Assembly: GCA_903887095.1 (NCBI GenBank)
Contig: CAISOQ010000132.1
Coordinates: 1-5,667 of the forward strand
Source of the DNA: an uncultured Flavobacteriia bacterium
GTDB lineage: Bacteria > Bacteroidota > Bacteroidia > Flavobacteriales_D > Crocinitomicaceae
Direction: 5' to 3'
DNA length: 5,667 nucleotides
Part shown: positions 1 through 4,176 of the stretch, in pieces
Layout: every line of letters begins with the position of its first letter
Position numbering within the stretch: position 1 is the stretch's first letter
The notes under the pieces: generated by a model
The model's input: only the letters and a program-made list of their open reading frames with translations
Database searches by the model: none
Told to the model about the DNA's origin: nothing
Made by a program: the position numbers and the translations under genes

Positions 1-1
1 A

Positions 2-388
2 GGTGGAAGCTGGTCAAATGTTGGACTGGTTTATACCTACACAGTAGCAGCAACAGCGCCATGTACTTCGGATGCAACAGCACTGGTGGAACTTATTGTT
101 TCTTCTTGTGATATAATAATTCCAACAGCATTCACACCTAATGGAGATAATGCAAATGATGAATGGGAAATTCTAGGATTGGATGAACAATACATAGAAA
201 ATCAAGTTTTTGTTTACAATCGTTGGGGCAGTCTAGTTTATGAATCCACGCAGGGGGATTACATGAGTAATCCATGGGATGGCACACACAATCTGAAACC
301 CTTGCCGGTTGGATCGTATTATTACATTATAGTGTTGGAAGAGGGAAGTGTTCCTTTGAAAGGAACTATTTCACTGATAATGGAATGA
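2..388 (+). CDS. C-terminal end of a T9SS type B sorted surface/adhesin-like protein (5' truncated)
   Basis: The reading frame is open from the left edge (first full codon at position 2) to a TGA at 386-388, so only the last 128 residues are visible and the real start lies outside. Residues 1-35 look like the tail of an extracellular beta-rich repeat (GGSW, YTYTV, then APCTSD). Residues about 37-128 match the gliding motility-associated / type B C-terminal domain: PTAFTPNGD near 41-49, YNRWG at 72-76, PWDGT at 91-95 and LPVGSYYYII at 101-110, ending in a final beta strand. In Bacteroidota this domain sends a Sec-exported protein through the type IX secretion system to the cell surface or medium. 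The GTG at 86 falls inside the continuous frame and is probably not a start. The gene converges on the DUF4159 gene, with two bases between the stop codons. Sorting-domain identity is firm; the cargo function cannot be judged from this fragment. Confidence 0.93.
   Translation, partial: GGSWSNVGLVYTYTVAATAPCTSDATALVELIVSSCDIIIPTAFTPNGDNANDEWEILGLDEQYIENQVFVYNRWGSLVYESTQGDYMSNPWDGTHNLKPLPVGSYYYIIVLEEGSVPLKGTISLIME
350..366. repeat. Perfect 17-base palindrome near convergent stops (possible terminator stem)
   Basis: GTTCCTTT at 350-357 and AAAGGAAC at 359-366 are exact inverted copies around the G at 358. As RNA this gives a stem of about 7 bp with a TGA loop. It lies inside the last codons of the T9SS protein, about 20 bases before its stop, and about 25 bases past the stop of the minus-strand DUF4159 gene. 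It could therefore act as a terminator stem in either direction. The following bases are only weakly T-rich on the plus strand (TATTTC) and pyrimidine-rich but not a T run on the minus strand. It may equally be a chance result of coding. Confidence 0.35.
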
Positions 389-390
389 TC

Positions 391-1050
391 TTAATCCATG
401 AAAGCATACATCAAAATATTAGCACCCATTTGCAATGCGTCTTTGCGCTTTTCTGATGGGTCATTGTGTACAGGTTGATCTTCCCATCCATCGCTTAAGT
501 CTGTTTCATACGTGTACAAACAGACAAGACGACCATTTTCAATGATTCCAAATGCTTGCGGACGTTTTCCATCGTGCTCATGAATTTTTGGAAGACCATT
601 GAAATTGTATTTCTGATGAAAAATGGGGTGGTTGAAAGGAAGTTCAACTAAACTGTTATTTGGGAACACTTTTTTTAATTCGACACGAATAAATTCGTCC
701 ATGCCGTAATTGTCATCAATGTGAAGGAATCCACCCGATAACAAATAGGTGCGTAAATTTTCAGCCTCAGTCGACGAGAAAACAACATTTCCATGACCCG
801 TCATGTGAATCATCGGATATTGAAAGATATCTTGACTTCCTGCCTCAATGTATGGAACATCTTTCGAAATATTTGTCCCTAGATTTTGGTTGCAGAATGT
901 TATCAAATTTGGAAGGGCAGTTGGGTTCGCATAATAATCTCCACCACCATTGTATTTTAATACAGCAAGCTGATAAGTTCCCTGAGCCTTTGCAGAAAAG
1001 ACAAGAATAGTAAATAAGATAAATAAGTTGATATTTCGTTGAGGTGTCAT
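391..1050 (-). CDS. Exported DUF4159 domain-containing protein
   Basis: This is a protein of 219 residues if it starts at the ATG at 1050-1048. I chose that start because it opens directly into a signal peptide: MTPQRN, a hydrophobic core (INLFILFTILVF), and an AKA site with likely cleavage before Q23. It also leaves an 8-base gap to rsmE, whereas the upstream in-frame ATG at 1089 would add 13 polar residues before the signal and overlap rsmE. The mature part carries the motifs I associate with Bacteroidota DUF4159 proteins: LKYNGGGDYYANP (31-43), HMTGHGNVVFS (82-92), GGFLHIDDNYGMD (106-118), LPFNHPIF (137-144), KIHEHDG (155-161) and DLSDGWED (184-191). The many conserved His, Asp and Gly residues suggest a folded, possibly ligand-binding or enzymatic domain, but I know of no established function. 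It is last in the pepT-holA-rsmE operon. Family assignment is confident; role unknown. Confidence 0.9.
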   Translation of the reverse strand: MTPQRNINLFILFTILVFSAKAQGTYQLAVLKYNGGGDYYANPTALPNLITFCNQNLGTNISKDVPYIEAGSQDIFQYPMIHMTGHGNVVFSSTEAENLRTYLLSGGFLHIDDNYGMDEFIRVELKKVFPNNSLVELPFNHPIFHQKYNFNGLPKIHEHDGKRPQAFGIIENGRLVCLYTYETDLSDGWEDQPVHNDPSEKRKDALQMGANILMYAFMD

Positions 1051-1058
1051 AGGGAATT

Positions 1059-1754
1059 TTATTCTGTCATTAATTTCATTTGCATACATGCATACAATCC
1101 AGCAGTTTCTGTTCTCAATCGATTGCTACCTAAAGTTACAGCTTTATAACCATTGTTCAATGCCATGGTTACTTCTTCTTCTGTAAAATCTCCTTCCGGG
1201 CCGATCAAAATAGGACAATCTTTCTGATTAAAACTACTTGAAATACTTGATTTTTCATTCTCCATGCAATGGGCTATCAAACCATTGGGGTTTTGTGAAA
1301 TAAAGGTTTTAATAGCCGTTACAGCGTGCAGACGAGGCAGATACATTCGCTTGGATTGTTTCATTGCTGAAACAAGTATCTTTTCAATTCTTTCGATTTT
1401 CACTTCCTTACGTTCACTGTTTTTACCAATAATCAGCGTTAAATCTGTCAATCCTATTTCTGTAGCTTTTTCAGCAAACCACTCAATTCGATCCATGTTT
1501 TTTGTTGGCGCAATGGCGATGTGAATTTGGTAGGTTGGAGCAGGATGAAATGTTCGAGTTTCAATTTTGACTTTGCATTTTTTCGGATTGTCATCGGAAA
1601 TTCTGCAATTGTAGAGGCCACCTTTGCCATCTAATAACTGAAATACATCTCCAATTTTAAGGCGTAAAACCCTACAGGCATGTTTCGATTCATCTTCTGA
1701 AAGTTGATGAATATCGCTTTCCGCATCAATGGTTGGATCGTAAAACAAATGCAT
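1059..1754 (-). CDS. rsmE: 16S rRNA (uracil(1498)-N3)-methyltransferase RsmE
   Basis: RsmE uses S-adenosylmethionine to methylate N3 of U1498 in helix 44 of 16S rRNA, near the ribosomal decoding site. The 231-residue length is normal for the family. Residues 1-70 form the N-terminal PUA-like RNA-binding domain (HACRVLRLKIGD at 25-36). The C-terminal SPOUT-type trefoil-knot domain shows MDRIEWFAEKATEIG (87-101), SAMKQSKR (129-136), the cofactor-site motif IGPEGDF (184-190) and the family signature LGSNRLRTETAGL (208-220). No key motif is missing. The ATG at 1754-1752 overlaps the holA stop by one base (TAATG), which suggests translational coupling and fixes the start. The DUF4159 gene follows 8 bases after the stop. 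Confidence 0.97.
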   Translation of the reverse strand: MHLFYDPTIDAESDIHQLSEDESKHACRVLRLKIGDVFQLLDGKGGLYNCRISDDNPKKCKVKIETRTFHPAPTYQIHIAIAPTKNMDRIEWFAEKATEIGLTDLTLIIGKNSERKEVKIERIEKILVSAMKQSKRMYLPRLHAVTAIKTFISQNPNGLIAHCMENEKSSISSSFNQKDCPILIGPEGDFTEEEVTMALNNGYKAVTLGSNRLRTETAGLYACMQMKLMTE

Positions 1755-2755
1755 TAGTTCAATAATTGGTAAATCATTTCTCGCATAAGGTCTCCCTGAG
1801 AAACTGAACTAGTACTGCCGATTCCTTTAGATTTCAGATCGTATTCATAGAGCACTTCGATATTTCGAGCAATCACTTTTGGGTTGAAATTTTTGGAGGC
1901 ATTGATTAGTTCGCCTGCTACATAAGGATGCAGTTTCAATGAATTGGCAACAGCTTCTTTCGATTTATTTGGAAGAAAGTGGATGCGCATCAGTTGCGTG
2001 TGGAATTTGAAAATATTGGCAACGACCACCACCATATCCGTTGCTTTTGGGTTGTGATCAAAATAGTCGACTATTCGGAATGCTTTTGGAATATCTCTGA
2101 CGGCAAGAGCGTTCGTAAGTTCAAAAACATTGTAATCCTTTGAAATCCCTATGTTTTCTTCAATGTGAATGTCATTTATCGCGGTGCCTTTTTCAAGGAT
2201 GATTGATAGTTTTTCCAATTCATTCACCATGCGACTCAAATCATTTCCAATTGATTCGACCAACAACATGCAAGCTTTTGAAGAAATGGTGTAGCCGGAA
2301 CTTTTTACATGGGTTTGAATCCAATCAGCAAGTAAATAATCCTTTACTTTTTCTGATTTAAAGAGCAGTCCGTTTTTAGCTGCGGATTTCACGATTTTTT
2401 TTCTTGAATCGTAGGTCTTGTATTTATAGTCAATTACGAAAACGGTTGATTCTGAAGGATTTTCCATGTAATCTTCCAATTGATCCAACTGTTTAAAATC
2501 TTGCGCTTCTTTCAGGACGACGAGTTTTCTTGCTCCCATCATGGGATAGCCTTTCAGCTCTGAGATAAGACTAAGTGGTTCGGCTTCTTTCCCGTAAAGA
2601 ATGACCTGGTTGAAATCGCGCTCGTGATCTTCCATTGCGTTTTCAACTATTGCATTTGTGATCAAGTCGATGAAATAAGGTTCTTCACCGTGCAGGAAAT
2701 AGATATTTTCAAATTTCCCTTCTTTGATATTCTTTATGATGAGCCGATGGTCCAT
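1754..2755 (-). CDS. holA: DNA polymerase III delta subunit (clamp loader)
   Basis: The delta subunit is the part of the DNA polymerase III clamp loader that binds and opens the beta sliding clamp. At 333 residues it is close to the E. coli protein (about 343). The N-terminal AAA+-like domain begins with IYFLHGEEPYFID (18-30), the usual delta motif, which has no functional Walker A loop; this is expected because delta does not hydrolyse ATP. The segment YPMMGARKLVVL (70-81) lies where delta carries its clamp-binding hydrophobic pair, here probably Met72-Met73. SIGNDLSRMVNELEKL (168-183) is typical of the middle domain, and YDLKSKG (305-311) belongs to the C-terminal collar domain. The start overlaps the pepT stop by one base (TAATG) and the stop overlaps the rsmE start in the same way. 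Sequence is divergent as usual for delta subunits, but the motif order is convincing. Confidence 0.95.
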   Translation of the reverse strand: MDHRLIIKNIKEGKFENIYFLHGEEPYFIDLITNAIVENAMEDHERDFNQVILYGKEAEPLSLISELKGYPMMGARKLVVLKEAQDFKQLDQLEDYMENPSESTVFVIDYKYKTYDSRKKIVKSAAKNGLLFKSEKVKDYLLADWIQTHVKSSGYTISSKACMLLVESIGNDLSRMVNELEKLSIILEKGTAINDIHIEENIGISKDYNVFELTNALAVRDIPKAFRIVDYFDHNPKATDMVVVVANIFKFHTQLMRIHFLPNKSKEAVANSLKLHPYVAGELINASKNFNPKVIARNIEVLYEYDLKSKGIGSTSSVSQGDLMREMIYQLLN

Positions 2756-4002
2756 TATTTATGCTTTTCCCAGATCTGTACTAATTCAATCAATGTATTT
2801 ACTGCCTTTTGCATGTCTTGTACACTGACAAATTCATGTCTTGAATGTATTGCCATTTCTCCTGTAAAGATATTCGGACATGGCATTCCCATGAAAGAAA
2901 GTTTTGAACCATCAGTTCCTCCCCGAATTATTGCAGGTTTTGGCGAAACACCTGCATTTTTCATCGCTTCAATAGCATATTCTGTCACAAATGGAACTTT
3001 TTCTATGATTTCTTTCATGTTTCTATACTGTTCAGAAACCTCGAATTCATAATGTGCGCCTTTAAAATTTTGTAAAACGTCCTTAAGCAGTTGCTCAAGT
3101 TTTATTTCGTAGTCTTTTAATTTTGATGTTTGATGGTCGCGAATGATAAAGTTTATTTCTGCTTTTTCAAGTCCACCATTAAAGGATACAGGATGAACAA
3201 ATCCTTCTCTTTTTTCTGTTGTTTCTGGCGACCATTCACCCTTTGGCAAAGCGTCAATAAATGCTGCACCAACTTTTAGAGCATTTACCATCTTATTTTT
3301 TGCGTAACCCGGATGTGCGCTAATTCCATGAATTGTAATTTTTACGCCGTCTGCTGAGAAACTTTCATCTTCAAGGTCGCCTAATTTGCCTCCATCCAAA
3401 GTATAACCATAATCGGCATTTACCTTTTTCATGTCTAATTTCTCAACTCCTCTGCCAACTTCCTCATCAGGTGTAAATAAGATGCGAATTTCACCATGTT
3501 TAATCTCGGGATTTTTAATCAGTTGCGTAACGAGATCCATAATTATTGCAACTCCAGCTTTGTCGTCTGCACCGAGTAATGTTGTTCCACTAGCAGTAAT
3601 TATATCATCTCCAATTTTTTCTTTTAAGTAACTATGCTGATGAATTGTAATTATTTGAGTTGGGTCATCGGGTAAAACAATTTCTGTTCCATCATAATTT
3701 CGATGAACTATTGGTTTCACATTCGTGCCGCTGCAATCAGGTGCAGTGTCCATGTGCGAGCAAAAGCAAATGACTGGTGATTTTAAGTTTGATGAATTTG
3801 AAGGGATTGTTGCATAAACATAGCCCCATTCATCCATTTCAACATCCTTTAAACCAAGTTCTCCTAATTCTTTTTTCAATAGTTTTCCAAGATCTTTTTG
3901 TTTTGAAGAGGAAGGAAATGATGATGAGTTGGGATCAGCAGTAGTGTCTATCTGAACATAACGCAAAAAGCGTTCTTCAACCGAATAAACAAAATTTGAC
4001 AT
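2755..4002 (-). CDS. pepT: Peptidase T (tripeptide aminopeptidase, M20 family)
   Basis: PepT is a cytoplasmic di-zinc aminopeptidase that removes the N-terminal residue from tripeptides. The 415-residue length matches the family (about 408 in E. coli). The metal site appears complete by motif: His83 and Asp85 in CSHMDTAP, bridging Asp146 in LLGADDKAG, catalytic Glu180 and metal ligand Glu181 in FTPDEEVGRG, Asp203 in YTLDGG, and His386 in AIHSRHEFV. These line up with the known E. coli ligands His78, Asp140, Glu174, Asp196 and His379. The M20 lid/dimerisation domain spans roughly 215-325 (HGISAHPGYAKNKM), and RGGTDGSKLSFMGMPCPN (360-377) is characteristic of PepT. There is no signal peptide. 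It is first in the minus-strand operon, with a likely promoter just upstream and its stop overlapping the holA start by one base. Confidence 0.97.
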   Translation of the reverse strand: MSNFVYSVEERFLRYVQIDTTADPNSSSFPSSSKQKDLGKLLKKELGELGLKDVEMDEWGYVYATIPSNSSNLKSPVICFCSHMDTAPDCSGTNVKPIVHRNYDGTEIVLPDDPTQIITIHQHSYLKEKIGDDIITASGTTLLGADDKAGVAIIMDLVTQLIKNPEIKHGEIRILFTPDEEVGRGVEKLDMKKVNADYGYTLDGGKLGDLEDESFSADGVKITIHGISAHPGYAKNKMVNALKVGAAFIDALPKGEWSPETTEKREGFVHPVSFNGGLEKAEINFIIRDHQTSKLKDYEIKLEQLLKDVLQNFKGAHYEFEVSEQYRNMKEIIEKVPFVTEYAIEAMKNAGVSPKPAIIRGGTDGSKLSFMGMPCPNIFTGEMAIHSRHEFVSVQDMQKAVNTLIELVQIWEKHK

Positions 4003-4016
4003 AAAAATTCTTTGTT

Positions 4017-4048
4017 CAAATATAGAGAATTGTTTTGTCTGTTTGCAG
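4017..4048 (-). promoter_or_regulatory. Candidate Bacteroidota-type promoter for the pepT-holA-rsmE-DUF4159 operon
   Basis: Read on the minus strand, 4024-4017 is TATATTTG, a full match to the Bacteroidota -7 element TAnnTTTG. A -33-like CTG (consensus TTG, one mismatch) lies at 4048-4046, 21 bases away, within the spacing known for Flavobacterium promoters. Transcription would start near 4010-4013, giving a leader of about 10 bases before the pepT ATG at 4002. That leader is AT-rich with no Shine-Dalgarno sequence, as is common in this phylum. The -7 match is good; the -33 match and start position are inferred. Confidence 0.5.
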
Positions 4049-4055
4049 AAAGAAT

Positions 4056-4084
4056 GGTTACTTAATCTCGTAATTAAGGTGACT
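4056..4084 (+). other. Imperfect hairpin in the divergent intergenic region
   Basis: CTTAAT (4061-4066) pairs perfectly with ATTAAG (4073-4078) around the six-base loop CTCGTA. After a single bulged G at 4079 the stem continues by pairing 4056-4060 with 4080-4084, including two G-U pairs if read as plus-strand RNA. This gives about 11 pairs. It lies about 54 bases outside the pepT ATG and over 90 bases before the adhesin ATG. Function unknown: it could be an RNA stem in a long adhesin leader or separate small RNA, a protein-binding dyad, or chance in AT-rich DNA. Confidence 0.3.
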
Positions 4085-4095
4085 GAATACAGACC

Positions 4096-4136
4096 TTGAA
4101 AAGGTTAATTTGAGGGGCTGCCACCTCTTTTTTCAA
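4096..4136 (+). terminator. Hairpin followed by a T run (attenuator- or terminator-like) upstream of the adhesin gene
   Basis: GAGG (4112-4115) pairs with CCTC (4124-4127), and two more G-C pairs (4116-4117 with 4121-4122) close a CTG loop, leaving A4123 bulged. Six T follow at 4128-4133, the form of an intrinsic terminator on the plus strand. A competing or enclosing stem pairs TTGAAAA (4096-4102) with TTTTCAA (4130-4136), extended by two G-U pairs, and would absorb the T run. No plus-strand gene ends just upstream, so this is not an ordinary gene-end terminator. It could attenuate a long adhesin leader or end a small RNA. The core stem is short, so confidence is limited. Confidence 0.35.
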
Positions 4137-4176
4137 TTACAATAAAAAGTGTAATTTGCATTTCTAAAATTACTCT

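Larger units (their letters stand above)
4003..4176. other. Divergent intergenic region between pepT and the adhesin gene
   Basis: These 174 bases separate two genes reading away from each other and contain no credible ORF. They hold the pepT promoter candidate and the two hairpins listed separately. For the plus-strand adhesin gene I see only weak promoter candidates. TAATTTG at 4152-4158 is a -7-like element with a one-base rather than two-base spacer, 18 bases before the ATG and without a TTG at the right distance. TCTGTTTG at 4038-4045 has one mismatch to TAnnTTTG and a TTTG at 4011-4014, 23 bases upstream. If the second were used, the transcript would include both hairpins. The bases before the ATG are A/T-rich with no Shine-Dalgarno sequence. 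Confidence 0.6.

Noticed and set aside
274..456. Plus-strand open frame spanning the convergent gene ends
   Set aside because: It overlaps the T9SS sorting-domain frame and then the DUF4159 3' end in antisense. It has no motif.
1051..1089. Upstream ATG as the start of the DUF4159 protein
   Set aside because: It would overlap rsmE by 31 bases and put 13 polar residues ahead of a clear signal peptide. The ATG at 1050 gives a standard Sec signal and a clean 8-base gap.
1264..1524. Plus-strand open frame of 86 codons inside rsmE
   Set aside because: It is antisense to conserved rsmE motifs and has no recognisable motif of its own. Its hydrophobic look comes from the reverse complement of rsmE codons.
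2624..3052. Plus-strand open frame of 142 codons across the pepT/holA junction
   Set aside because: It lies antisense to two well-supported genes, crosses their junction and shows Cys/Phe-rich composition without a recognisable domain.
3431..3631. Plus-strand open frame of 66 codons inside pepT
   Set aside because: It is fully antisense to the metal-binding motifs of pepT and has no support of its own.
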